A stretch of 64,000 bases of DNA from Bdellovibrionales bacterium GWA1_52_35 (GTDB lineage: Bacteria; Bdellovibrionota; UBA1018). Within the stretch, counting starts at the first letter, position 1. Each line of letters begins with the position of its first letter. The position numbers and the translations under genes are program-made. Below, one piece after another: positions 9,113 through 16,697 of this stretch. The stretch lies in NCBI GenBank assembly GCA_001769805.1, contig MEPO01000024.1, positions 23,161 through 87,160 of the forward strand, in the 5' to 3' direction. Under the pieces are notes generated by a model. The model was not told where the DNA came from. It ran no database searches and worked only from the letters and a program-made list of their open reading frames with translations.

Positions 9113-10261
9113 CTATTTTCCGAGATAAGTGCATGCAAGCGGCAGTGGCTTTGTTTCGACAATGCAGGCTGTGTCACTGCCAAAAGCTCCCGCCGCTTCG
9201 ATCGCGTGAATGATTGCTTCAACGCTCTTGGGGGAAACCCCCATCGAAATCGCCTCGCGGGCGGGTGAGACCGCATGTTTCGATGCAGTCATTGTTGAAT
9301 ACTTTATTTTACTGATGGTGGCGCCCCCGGCTCCGGCTGAAATTGCAGCGTTCACGATGTCGCTTGATTTTCCCTCATTGCAGATCAGCGTCATATTCAA
9401 CAAGTCGTGGAGGAATGATTTCTTCAGATAAACATCCGAGCGCTGCAGACTGACAGTCTTTTTCCGCCACTCCGTTCCGGTCTTCAGCTGGTCAATCGCG
9501 GTAATCACCTGCTCCATGCTTGCGCTGTAACGCTGCTTGCCTCGGAAAGTTTTGGGGTTGAGAACGCCGAACCCGACAGGTGATGCGCCGATGAATCCGT
9601 TGCCGGGTTGATCAAGGCGGCCGGCTTGAATCAAAGCGTTCATGATTTCATCGCGGTCCTGGGCATGAACAATGACATTCACAAGTTCCTTTTCTGCCGG
9701 AATAGTGACACGGATGAGGCCCAGCTTGTTTCGGAGGCCGGTGCCAAGGCCAAAACTGATCGCCGGAACATTGGTTCCTGCTTCGAGCGCATGTCTTGCG
9801 ATCTCATTTCCCTGCCCGCGCTGAACGACACAGTTGATGCTGGCTAGCTCAGTCAGGATCAGTTCCGGCTGGGCGTCTCCGGAGAGTGTTACATTGGAAT
9901 TGATGAAATCGACGCCTTCAGGATTCCGTAACTGGACTTCCTCAGCGTAAATAGATCCTCTCCCTGGCGCGGACAAATTCACCTCCCGAACCACCGTTTT
10001 CAGGACCTGCTCCGCTTGGCTCCAGGGCAGATAGAATTCGAGGACTTCCGCAGGATCTTCATCCAGACCGGTAATCGTGGGAAGAAAGGAGAAGGTGGAC
10101 TGTTCCCGAAGGACAACGGCTCGCCGGGAATGAGCGTGCACATGTTCGATGTTCTGCTTTCTAAGCGAGGCGATCGCGAGTGGGGCCAAGCTTTTGTAAA
10201 CTTCGCAGGTGACTTTTGCGATTCTGATCGTTGTGTTCATATTCATCAGTTCCCGTCTCAT
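9113..10261 (-). CDS. PII-like protein with three tandem modules in one chain
   Basis: 382 residues, about three times a PII subunit (about 112). Module 2 (about 135-245) is the clearest: NCVVQRGQGNEIARHALEAG, a T-loop-like stretch SFGLGTGLRNK, then a buried strand LVNVIVHAQDRDEIMNALI and GNGFIGASPV. Module 3 (about 280-370) repeats the pattern (LICNEGKSSDIVNAAISAGA, MGVSPKSVEAIIHAI, CIVETKPLP). Module 1 (about 10-120) is more divergent but has the same strand order and a GRGSIYAEEV end. PII proteins are trimeric sensors that bind ATP, ADP and 2-oxoglutarate and gate transporters; one chain of three modules could fold as a pseudo-trimer. The ATG at 10261 overlaps the DUF1538 stop as ATGA, indicating coupling; a second ATG 15 nt inside is possible. 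PII-family genes next to DUF1538 genes are known; ligands here are unknown. Confidence 0.75.
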   Translation of the reverse strand: MRRELMNMNTTIRIAKVTCEVYKSLAPLAIASLRKQNIEHVHAHSRRAVVLREQSTFSFLPTITGLDEDPAEVLEFYLPWSQAEQVLKTVVREVNLSAPGRGSIYAEEVQLRNPEGVDFINSNVTLSGDAQPELILTELASINCVVQRGQGNEIARHALEAGTNVPAISFGLGTGLRNKLGLIRVTIPAEKELVNVIVHAQDRDEIMNALIQAGRLDQPGNGFIGASPVGFGVLNPKTFRGKQRYSASMEQVITAIDQLKTGTEWRKKTVSLQRSDVYLKKSFLHDLLNMTLICNEGKSSDIVNAAISAGAGGATISKIKYSTMTASKHAVSPAREAISMGVSPKSVEAIIHAIEAAGAFGSDTACIVETKPLPLACTYLGK

Positions 10262-12372
10262 GCTATTTCGGCGGCAGCTTCCTGCAACGCCGATTTCTGT
10301 TTACGATTGACCCAAAGGCTGACCAGTAAAACCGAGAGAATAGGATAAACGGAAGCCATGGCGAGAATGCCGAAGCCTTCCACCACTCCGACCTGCCCAC
10401 CGATTCCAAGACCCATGGCCAGGACCAGGGGAACAGTGATCGGGCCCGTTGTCACTCCGGCGCTGTCCCAACCGATATTGACGAATTCCTCCGTACAGGT
10501 TTTAGTGATGAACATCAGCAAAACATAGGGCGGAGCCAGAAGCCAGATCAGCGGAATACCCCAGATTATTTTTGCAACTCCCAAACCTATTCCCAGTCCG
10601 ACTCCAATCGCCACAGCCTGCATCAGCAGCGATTTTTTGAAAGTCCCGACTGTCAGTTCTTCCACTGTGAGACCCAGTGCATTGAGGGCTGGCTCAGCGA
10701 GCGTGGCGCCATAGCCCATGATAAATGCAAAGATCAGAACCACTAAAATGCCGAGCATGCCGCCGGTGGCACCAAAAAGGGGACCTTTTTTCGGAACGTA
10801 GCTGTATTGACGAGAGGCTTGGTCAAAGCCCGCCGGGTTGTAAGTCAAGGCGGTGTATCGGTTGTCGCCGCTGAGATAAAAAAACTGTTCTCTAACACCT
10901 TGGTCGGAGATTGCCGTCTGCACTACGGCTGGATCGAAGTTGCGCACAACAGTTTTCTGGTCTGCCAGTTCAATTGATTTGAACGCTGCGGGAAGTTTTT
11001 CACCGACCTGACCACCAAGTTTGGAAAGCCCCAGTTCAATTCCAACGCTGAAAATACCCATGCCAATCACGGCGAAAGCGATTCCGAGCAGAAGCTCGTC
11101 TTTTCTGGGAATCCGTTCCCGCAGAATCAGCCAGAGGACCAGAAAGAAAAACACGCATAAAGGGACAATGGCCTGTACTGCCGCCACGGAGTTCCGGACC
11201 GTCAGTTCCCAGGCATCCACGCCCTTGGCGCCAGAAGCGAGATAGCGGTCGGTCTCTTTACTGATAGCTTCGGCATTGCCGAATATCGCGAGTTTCTGCT
11301 CATCCGTTGCCTTGAAGAGTGCCCAGTTACTGAATGCAGCCTCTGCTTTTTCGCCGAAAACGGCTTTTTTCAACTGATTATCCTGGGCGAGTTGCCTGAT
11401 GGAACTCAGCATCAGGGCCGGGTCGCCGTTGAAATAGGTGAGCTGGCCATTTTTACTCGCATTTTGCAGAACGTAGCCCGTCATGTTTTCTGGACTGCTG
11501 AATAAGTAGACTGTTGCAGCCCGGTTCTGGCTGCTGAGGAAATCCGCTTCGGCCATCGGTTTTGGAACACTGAATAAGAAGAAGGCGCCCAGGATCATGA
11601 CAGTAAGTATCGGAAATGCAGAGGCGAGGGTGACGACCCCAAATCCGCCTGATCCGGAATCTCCGCCCTTGTTAACTATTCGGCTGATGCCGATACCCAG
11701 CGCAAGGACGAGAGGTACTGTGACCGGCCCGGTGGTCACTCCACCGCAATCCCAGGCAAGCCCGGTCAGGTAGATGAGGTTTGGATCCAGTGCGGCCAGC
11801 GCCGATATTGCGAGCAGACCTGGGATCATGATGTACAGAAAAGGTTTAAGGGACCAGCCATAGAGAAAGCGCAACATCCCGAAGACCACTGCGATTCCGA
11901 CACCAATGCCGACGGAGTAAACAAGGTAGTTGGAATATTTATTGAGGAGCAGAAAAAGCAGAGGCGCGTCCCAGGCTTTAACCGATGAGCCCGCGACCTG
12001 AAGAATTCCTACAGCGGGTTCTGCAAAGGTCGCCCCCATTCCGAGAATGAACGAAAATGTCAGGATAACCGGAAGTTTCGACTTCTGAGGAAGCTTGACC
12101 CCAATGATTTCACCGAGTGGCATCAGCCCGAGAACCAGTCCTTCCATGAAGAACGTAAGTCCGGCGACAACTAGAATAATGCCAACCGATATGATGGACG
12201 CCTCGGAAATCGGTATGCCCAGGATCAGCGTCTGAAAAACTATCAAGTAGAGTACTATCAGCCAGACGGATTTGATCTGCTCCAGGATCCGCTTTTTCAC
12301 ATAAGGCTTGATCATATCCAGGTTCTGCTTGAACGTCAGGTGGACTTTGGAGGACGCTTTTGAATCACTCAC
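10258..12372 (-). CDS. DUF1538 double-domain membrane transporter
   Basis: About 704 residues from a GTG preceded by AAGGAG at 6 nt; a longer reading from TTG at 12435 would overlap the promoter and lacks an RBS. Two homologous DUF1538 halves are visible. The first ends WDCGGVTTGPVTVPLVLALG and the second WDSAGVTTGPITVPLVLAMG, each followed by a GFG...AS.YPIL segment. Each half has about six hydrophobic helices, separated by a soluble insert (about residues 270-410). From memory, a DUF1538 pair called UmpAB from Halomonas was reported as a Na+(K+)/H+ antiporter, with two separate subunits; here both would be on one chain. First gene of the operon DUF1538-PII-SulP, so the PII-like protein probably regulates one or both transporters. 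Inner membrane. Confidence 0.85.
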   Translation of the reverse strand: MSDSKASSKVHLTFKQNLDMIKPYVKKRILEQIKSVWLIVLYLIVFQTLILGIPISEASIISVGIILVVAGLTFFMEGLVLGLMPLGEIIGVKLPQKSKLPVILTFSFILGMGATFAEPAVGILQVAGSSVKAWDAPLLFLLLNKYSNYLVYSVGIGVGIAVVFGMLRFLYGWSLKPFLYIMIPGLLAISALAALDPNLIYLTGLAWDCGGVTTGPVTVPLVLALGIGISRIVNKGGDSGSGGFGVVTLASAFPILTVMILGAFFLFSVPKPMAEADFLSSQNRAATVYLFSSPENMTGYVLQNASKNGQLTYFNGDPALMLSSIRQLAQDNQLKKAVFGEKAEAAFSNWALFKATDEQKLAIFGNAEAISKETDRYLASGAKGVDAWELTVRNSVAAVQAIVPLCVFFFLVLWLILRERIPRKDELLLGIAFAVIGMGIFSVGIELGLSKLGGQVGEKLPAAFKSIELADQKTVVRNFDPAVVQTAISDQGVREQFFYLSGDNRYTALTYNPAGFDQASRQYSYVPKKGPLFGATGGMLGILVVLIFAFIMGYGATLAEPALNALGLTVEELTVGTFKKSLLMQAVAIGVGLGIGLGVAKIIWGIPLIWLLAPPYVLLMFITKTCTEEFVNIGWDSAGVTTGPITVPLVLAMGLGIGGQVGVVEGFGILAMASVYPILSVLLVSLWVNRKQKSALQEAAAEIA

Positions 12373-12406
12373 TCGAGGCTCCTTGCGAATAGAAGGTGGA
12401 AGCCAA

Positions 12407-12435
12407 ATTGTAGTCGAGGTTACCGCAGTATCCAA
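12407..12435 (-). promoter_or_regulatory. sigma-70-like promoter of the DUF1538 operon
   Basis: On the minus strand: -35 TTGGAT (12430-12435), 17-bp spacer, -10 TACAAT (12407-12412; 5 of 6 to consensus). Transcription would start near 12400, giving a leader of about 28 nt to the GTG at 12372 with its AAGGAG. The fit supports the shorter protein start. Confidence 0.5.
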
Positions 12436-12509
12436 GGACTACGGCGCGGCGACCTGAGGGAAGTAACTTTGGTTTATGACGCTTCTCAGCGCAAGCTTGG
12501 GGGCCAGTT

Positions 12510-13145
12510 TCAGCAGCTACTGCAGCCGCAGCCACCAGAAAAATCTTTACTTCGCGCGGCCTGAATGGTTTCAGTACCTTCCTTGCCGATGAAAAAAGCA
12601 ATCAACAGGGCGGCGACACTGTCAGCCCACCAGAAGTTCGGGAAAACCAGAAACACCAGGCTGCCGGTGAAAAGAATGCCCGAAAGCTTGATGCATGCAA
12701 GAGAGCAAGCGGCGTCTTTTATGACCGTGGCACTGTTCAGCGCTTTGCCGACTATCAGTTTCGCGCGCCAGAGATAAAACATGAAGCTCAAACTGATCGT
12801 GGAAACAATCAGGCCTGGAAGCGTCGTTTCGGGATGACGCCCTTGGAGGAGTTGAATCACTGATCCAAGTGCCGTGGATACGGCGAGAACTAAAAAGAGA
12901 ATGCCAATCAGCAGTGTAGCGCGGCGTTCACGTTCAATGGGGGGCATGGTACTGGATAGGGCCTCAGCGCGGAACCGCCAGAGCACGACTGTTGCCGAAC
13001 TCACTTCTATCAAACTATCGAAGCCAAAACCCAAGAGGGAAACGGAACCATCTTCAATTCCAAAAACAATCGAAACGAGTCCTTCGATCAGATTGTAACC
13101 GATGGTGAACCAGGAAAGATAGATCGCGCGCTGGGTAAGGGTCAT
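12510..13145 (-). CDS. CDF-like cation transporter, short form, Cys-rich C-terminus
   Basis: 211 residues with about six transmembrane helices, matching the membrane domain of cation diffusion facilitators. Putative metal-site residues are in GFDSLIEVSS (helix 2) and in VIKDAACSLACIK and ADSVAALLIAF (helices 5 and 6). The usual His-x3-Asp sites are replaced by Asp/Cys combinations, as in NCBI 'cation transporter' members without the standard zinc site. The cytoplasmic C-terminal domain of CDF proteins is absent; instead the chain ends GGCGCSSC, four cysteines in the last six residues, a possible soft-metal site. It lies 137 bp upstream of the DUF1538 gene, on the same strand but separated from it by a promoter. 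Metal specificity unknown. Confidence 0.75.
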   Translation of the reverse strand: MTLTQRAIYLSWFTIGYNLIEGLVSIVFGIEDGSVSLLGFGFDSLIEVSSATVVLWRFRAEALSSTMPPIERERRATLLIGILFLVLAVSTALGSVIQLLQGRHPETTLPGLIVSTISLSFMFYLWRAKLIVGKALNSATVIKDAACSLACIKLSGILFTGSLVFLVFPNFWWADSVAALLIAFFIGKEGTETIQAARSKDFSGGCGCSSC

Positions 13146-13236
13146 TGTTTAATCCTTGCTCGGGCGCCACATGAAGGGCAAACCCGGCAGGATTATAAAC
13201 TCATATGGATTCAAACAACAAGCGGATCCATTCTGG

Positions 13237-13668
13237 TCAGGTACCCATTCCGCCGTCCGGAGCCGGCAAAATCGTTGTCGTTGGAGCTGGTGTCGAAGTC
13301 GGAGCTGGTGTCGAAGTCGGAGCTGGTGTCGAAGTCGGAGCTGGTGTCGAAGTCGGAGCTGGTGTCGAAGTCGGAGCTGGTGTCGGCTTGGGCTTCGTTG
13401 GCTTCACTTTAGGAATAGCAGGAGCTTTCTTGTGCTTGCGCTGGCTGCTTACCCAATCTCCAAAATTCCGATAACCGGGAATGGGAGCACTCTTCCAGGT
13501 CTTGGCTTGCGGTGAGACGATGCCGCCGAAATTGCCCGGGGGTTTGGGAGCCGTGGCGAAATTCCTGTTTCCAAACGTTTTGTGCCGGGGAGCGGCTAGC
13601 AGATGCGAGGACACAAGCATTGTCGTAAATGCGAGGACAAGTCCCAGTTTAAGATGATTCATTTTCAT
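13237..13668 (-). CDS. exported protein with Thr-Pro-Ala repeat tail
   Basis: 143 residues from the ATG at 13668, which has AAGGAGG 7 nt upstream; an in-frame ATG at 13701 would overlap the preceding gene and has no such site. Signal peptide MKMNHLKLGLVLAFTTMLV...LLAA. The central part is short, basic and has two GNRNF/GYRNF-like boxes. The tail is TPAPTS repeated five times plus a variant, a flexible linker or wall-spanning stalk. No domain is recognised. It is the third gene of a minus-strand row with the lipoprotein and barrel upstream; function unknown. Confidence 0.65.
   Translation of the reverse strand: MKMNHLKLGLVLAFTTMLVSSHLLAAPRHKTFGNRNFATAPKPPGNFGGIVSPQAKTWKSAPIPGYRNFGDWVSSQRKHKKAPAIPKVKPTKPKPTPAPTSTPAPTSTPAPTSTPAPTSTPAPTSTPAPTTTILPAPDGGMGT
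13283..13390 (-). repeat. 18-bp tandem repeat in the Thr-Pro tail
   Basis: The unit ggagctggtgtcgaagtc occurs five times exactly (starts 13283, 13301, 13319, 13337, 13355) and a sixth time with a changed end (13373). It encodes TPAPTS on the minus strand. Identity at all codon positions points to recent slippage. Confidence 0.95.
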
Positions 13669-13691
13669 GTGCGATCCTCCTTGATCAGGGT

Positions 13692-14624
13692 TTAGAGACA
13701 ATGGACGAGAGATAAAGGTGTAGTTTTTCCAGCTAGATTTTTGAATTGAGCGGAGCCACAGCTGTCATGAGTGAATTTCAACGACTCTGTTCCGTTTTTA
13801 CTACCGCTGAATCGCGTAATCACGGTCCCTGAAACGGGATGGCAGCAGCCCGAAACATAAGTCACTCCTTCGAAGACGGAAGTTCCTGTCGAGAGATCAA
13901 AATTATTCTGGGTGATCAGAGTCCCGTCAAGCACCAGGCCGCCTGAAACCCGCTTGGCACGAAGTGGCTGGCTTTCCGGCGTGCTGGTCGTATGATCCCA
14001 AACCGTGAGAACCCGCCCTTCATTGCCTTTGCCGCGAAATTGCTTGGTGGCAGTCAGATGAACCCCGAGAATGTCGATGGCCTGGTCTGTATCAGTCTCG
14101 AAGGTGATCCGGGTTCCGCCGGAAACAGGCTGTGCATAGCCGCTCTTTTCAGTTGTTTCGATTTTTGTGACATGAACACTGTTGCCGATTGACCTCACGG
14201 TATCGGGACCAAATGTCCGGGTCAGGGTCGCGCCCGGCAGCTCTGATGGAAAAGTGCCGCAACTCACATTGGCACTCGACGTTAGAAGTACAGAGCCCTT
14301 CCAAACCGCAGAATTATTGCCAAAGTTGCAGGAATTGTAATTTAAAGTCATCATTTTGCCGGAGGCGTCCACCGAACAGTCAATTCCATTTGAGCCGGTC
14401 GCTGGTGTGGGACAGGAAAAGCCGGCGACGGCTTCTTTGATCAGGGCAAAATTCAACTTTCTGGCCTGCGTACCGTCCGGCCGGGTATTCATCATTCCGG
14501 ACACGAGAGCCGTGGCTATCTCGCTGGAGCTTTCGTTTTCCGGCTCTATTCTGCTGCAGGACAAACATACGATACTGAAAATAAGAATCGATATTCCCAA
14601 TTCAAAAGACGAGACATATTTCAT
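13692..14624 (-). CDS. lipoprotein of unknown function
   Basis: 310 residues. Type II signal peptide with lipobox IVCLSC, acylated Cys near residue 23, followed by SRIEPENESSS. The mature part is beta-rich and Ser/Thr-rich with several cysteines (FSCPTP, IDCSVD, VSCGTF, SGCCHP, HDSCGS, VHCL) that could form disulfides in the periplasm. No family recognised. Its ATG overlaps the stop of the barrel gene upstream as ATGA (14621-14624), so the two are translationally coupled and may act together at the outer membrane. Confidence 0.7.
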   Translation of the reverse strand: MKYVSSFELGISILIFSIVCLSCSRIEPENESSSEIATALVSGMMNTRPDGTQARKLNFALIKEAVAGFSCPTPATGSNGIDCSVDASGKMMTLNYNSCNFGNNSAVWKGSVLLTSSANVSCGTFPSELPGATLTRTFGPDTVRSIGNSVHVTKIETTEKSGYAQPVSGGTRITFETDTDQAIDILGVHLTATKQFRGKGNEGRVLTVWDHTTSTPESQPLRAKRVSGGLVLDGTLITQNNFDLSTGTSVFEGVTYVSGCCHPVSGTVITRFSGSKNGTESLKFTHDSCGSAQFKNLAGKTTPLSLVHCL

Positions 14625-15496
14625 TCTTTGATCTCCTGGTTGCTGTTATTTCCCAGCTCGATACTCAGTCCGGCAATGGTTCGGACTTCCTTGGAAGTGA
14701 AGAGAGGGTCAATCTTGTCATTGCTGGCAAAATGCTGTGAAAACGAAAAAGAAACGTGGCGGTTCAACTCGTAACCCAGATATCCACTGAAACCGCTGAA
14801 GACAGCGTCGGGCTCTGCTTGCGGCCATCCCATGCTGCTCATGAATGAAAAACTGAATCTGTCCCAAAGGGTGTAACTCGCCGAAAGCTCCAGGCCGTAC
14901 GCACTGCTGGACAGGCCGGATTTCCCTGCGGTAAAGGCGAATCCCAGGCTGAGTTGGCTTGCCGGTGCAAGATCACCGGATAGTTTCAGCTCCTGAAGGC
15001 TGCCGCCGAAGTCCTGATAGCGCTCGTCGTGCACCTCCAGTGAACCCAGATCAAAAGCCGCTCCCAAGTGAAACCAGGGGGTTCCGTACATGAATTCGAG
15101 AGTCACGTCTGTCTGGCTTGAAAACGCCTGCCAATTCAAAAACTGCTCGGTAGCACGAGGAATAAGTGAAAGTTGCATGTTCTCCTTTCTGATCGCAAAA
15201 GCGCCACTCAGTGAATTCATCCAAAGCCGGTCCAAATCCGCGAATTCGCCCCAATGAGAGAGTCCGTTGATTCCCGCGAAGAGTCCGGAATCAAAAGCGC
15301 TTGAGAGTCCCGCTGAAACAGACGCGAAACTCGCGGGAGAACTTTGTGTTCCCAGTGTTCTGCGGCCTCCCCCCACGGAAGCTTCCGCCGTCCAGACCCA
15401 GTCCGGCGCCATTGCTTCGGCGTTGGACAACGTTGATCCCATCACCAGGAACATCGTTTGAAATACGGTTTTGGATTTCCGGTGAATGGTCCGCAT
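14621..15496 (-). CDS. predicted outer-membrane beta-barrel protein
   Basis: 291 residues with a signal peptide ending near NAEA. The mature protein alternates polar and apolar residues in short amphipathic strands (ASVSAGLSSAFDSGLFAGI, SGYLGYELNRHVSFSFSQHF), the pattern of an outer-membrane barrel of 10-14 strands. It does not end in Phe, but in an acidic tail (SNQEIKE). No catalytic motif. First gene of a coupled pair with the lipoprotein at 13692-14624. The start lacks a good RBS; a later ATG is possible. Divergent from the motor cluster starting at 15706. Confidence 0.65.
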   Translation of the reverse strand: MRTIHRKSKTVFQTMFLVMGSTLSNAEAMAPDWVWTAEASVGGGRRTLGTQSSPASFASVSAGLSSAFDSGLFAGINGLSHWGEFADLDRLWMNSLSGAFAIRKENMQLSLIPRATEQFLNWQAFSSQTDVTLEFMYGTPWFHLGAAFDLGSLEVHDERYQDFGGSLQELKLSGDLAPASQLSLGFAFTAGKSGLSSSAYGLELSASYTLWDRFSFSFMSSMGWPQAEPDAVFSGFSGYLGYELNRHVSFSFSQHFASNDKIDPLFTSKEVRTIAGLSIELGNNSNQEIKE

Positions 15497-15552
15497 GCAG
15501 ATGGATGAGCAAGATGTGCGCCGAACACAATTATTATGAAAAATCCGCTGAA

Positions 15553-15594
15553 CTGTACTGTATTCCGTACATCTTCAGGAATCGACCTGTACTG
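15553..15594. promoter_or_regulatory. paired CTGTACTG elements in a divergent intergenic region
   Basis: CTGTACTG occurs at 15553-15560 and 15587-15594, 34 bp apart, in the 209-bp space between the barrel gene (minus) and the motor cluster (plus). The first also forms a short inverted repeat, TGTAC-N8-GTACA. Spacing near three helical turns would suit two bound dimers. Operator function is only a guess. Nothing else is recognisable in this space apart from the RBS of the next gene. Confidence 0.25.
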
Positions 15595-15705
15595 AACCCG
15601 CTACATCCCGGCTCTTTCAGATTGCGGCAGCGAATGTGACCGCGCCGGTGACAAAATCGCGTGGCACGCTCGTTGCTTTGATCAGTGTCACGACAAGGAG
15701 GTCGC

Positions 15706-15867
15706 ATGAATAGAAGATTACAACTGGTTCAAAGAGTGAGTACCAACCGCTGCTACTGCAGTATCTGTCATAAATCGTTCCGGGCAAAAAGTCGCTTTGA
15801 ACGGTTCTGCAAAGCCTGTCGATCCTATGAGGAAGAGCTTTTGCGGTTCGCGGATTGGTTGTCCTGA
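15706..15867 (+). CDS. 53-residue zinc-ribbon-like microprotein
   Basis: The start has a strong RBS (AAGGAGG, 5 nt before ATG). The chain is basic and has CYCSICHKSF and, 14 residues on, RFCKACRSY: two CxxC pairs (C-x2-C ... C-x2-C) that fit a treble-clef or zinc-ribbon knuckle. It ends in a short amphipathic helix. The stop TGA overlaps the ATG of the next gene (TGATG), so it is probably the first gene of the cluster. Could be a small regulator or an RNA- or protein-binding adaptor; no family recognised. Confidence 0.65.
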   Translation: MNRRLQLVQRVSTNRCYCSICHKSFRAKSRFERFCKACRSYEEELLRFADWLS

Positions 15868-16661
15868 TGATGAACGGGGCACGCATGAATATCCGGCTTG
15901 GAAGGATTTTCATCGCGCTGGTTCTTTGCATCACTCTCTTCGGGGGGATGTGGCTGAGTCGAAGAACCGATAACGTAAACAAGCATGAAGTCACTCAGGA
16001 ACCGGGCTCAAAGCAGGTTCAAACTGAACTCAGGGACGGGAATATTGTCCCGAAAAATACAAGACCGGAGCTTACTCCACCACACCAGCAGACCACGCTG
16101 AACCACGCCGCTGAGCCGGGATGCCATTTGATCCACTTCAAACATCAGCATCCCGGCAAAAAGTCCCGGGCGTCCTGTAATCAGCATGGAAATCAGCTGG
16201 CGCTTCCCGCTGATCTGGCGTTGAAAGCCTCAAGCGCGGAGATCATGTGCGTTCGGATTGATGATCAAGCCGTTGCGTACCGGAAGAACGGAGCGGAACT
16301 TTCGTTCAATTCCGCGACCGATGCGATCGTAAATCCCGATTCGGTCATCACCGTGCTTTATTGCATCGGAACATCCAAGTGTCCAAATGGGGCATGTCTC
16401 GCAACCGGCGGTCTGAAGGATCCGTTTCTTTCAGCCATAGGCGCAGAGGTACAGGCACGAGGAAAGCCGACTTCCCTGGGCATAGAGGCGAAGTGGGATC
16501 CCTCCGATCCTGAACTGGATATAGACGTGTCCGCGAATCTTCCCCGGGAGCTGCTTTCCGATAAACCCGTCCCCGTGAATTCAAAACCAGGTGTTTTCAA
16601 AAACTGGATCGCGTTTTCGCTCGAGAAAGCCTGTACCGGATCCGTAGCCTCGGCCCGGTAA
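15867..16661 (+). CDS. single-pass membrane protein of unknown function
   Basis: About 264 residues from the ATG at 15867 that overlaps the upstream stop; ATG at 15885, giving MNIRLGRIFIALVL, is an alternative. One N-terminal hydrophobic segment (IFIALVLCITLFGGMWL) acts as a signal anchor, followed by a charged linker and a periplasmic domain with six or more cysteines (GCHLIH, ASCNQ, IMCVRI, LYCIGTSKCPNGACLA), likely paired in disulfides. No known domain. Its place ahead of the VWA lipoprotein suggests a part in the same envelope machine. Confidence 0.65.
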   Translation: MMNGARMNIRLGRIFIALVLCITLFGGMWLSRRTDNVNKHEVTQEPGSKQVQTELRDGNIVPKNTRPELTPPHQQTTLNHAAEPGCHLIHFKHQHPGKKSRASCNQHGNQLALPADLALKASSAEIMCVRIDDQAVAYRKNGAELSFNSATDAIVNPDSVITVLYCIGTSKCPNGACLATGGLKDPFLSAIGAEVQARGKPTSLGIEAKWDPSDPELDIDVSANLPRELLSDKPVPVNSKPGVFKNWIAFSLEKACTGSVASAR

Positions 16662-16697
16662 CTGACAATCACCTGCATGCAACAGAGAGGAATATGT

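Noticed and set aside
12373-12435. Extension of the DUF1538 gene to TTG at 12435
   Set aside because: It would cover a good promoter and lacks an RBS, while the GTG at 12372 has AAGGAG at 6 nt.
13156-13515. Plus-strand frames with Arg-Ser-Trp-Cys or Gly-Val-Glu repeats
   Set aside because: Shadows of the 18-bp repeat in the minus-strand exported protein, which has a strong RBS and a signal peptide.
15553-15594. LexA-like SOS box
   Set aside because: CTGT is present but the matching ACAG at the right distance is not; reported only as a paired element of unknown function.
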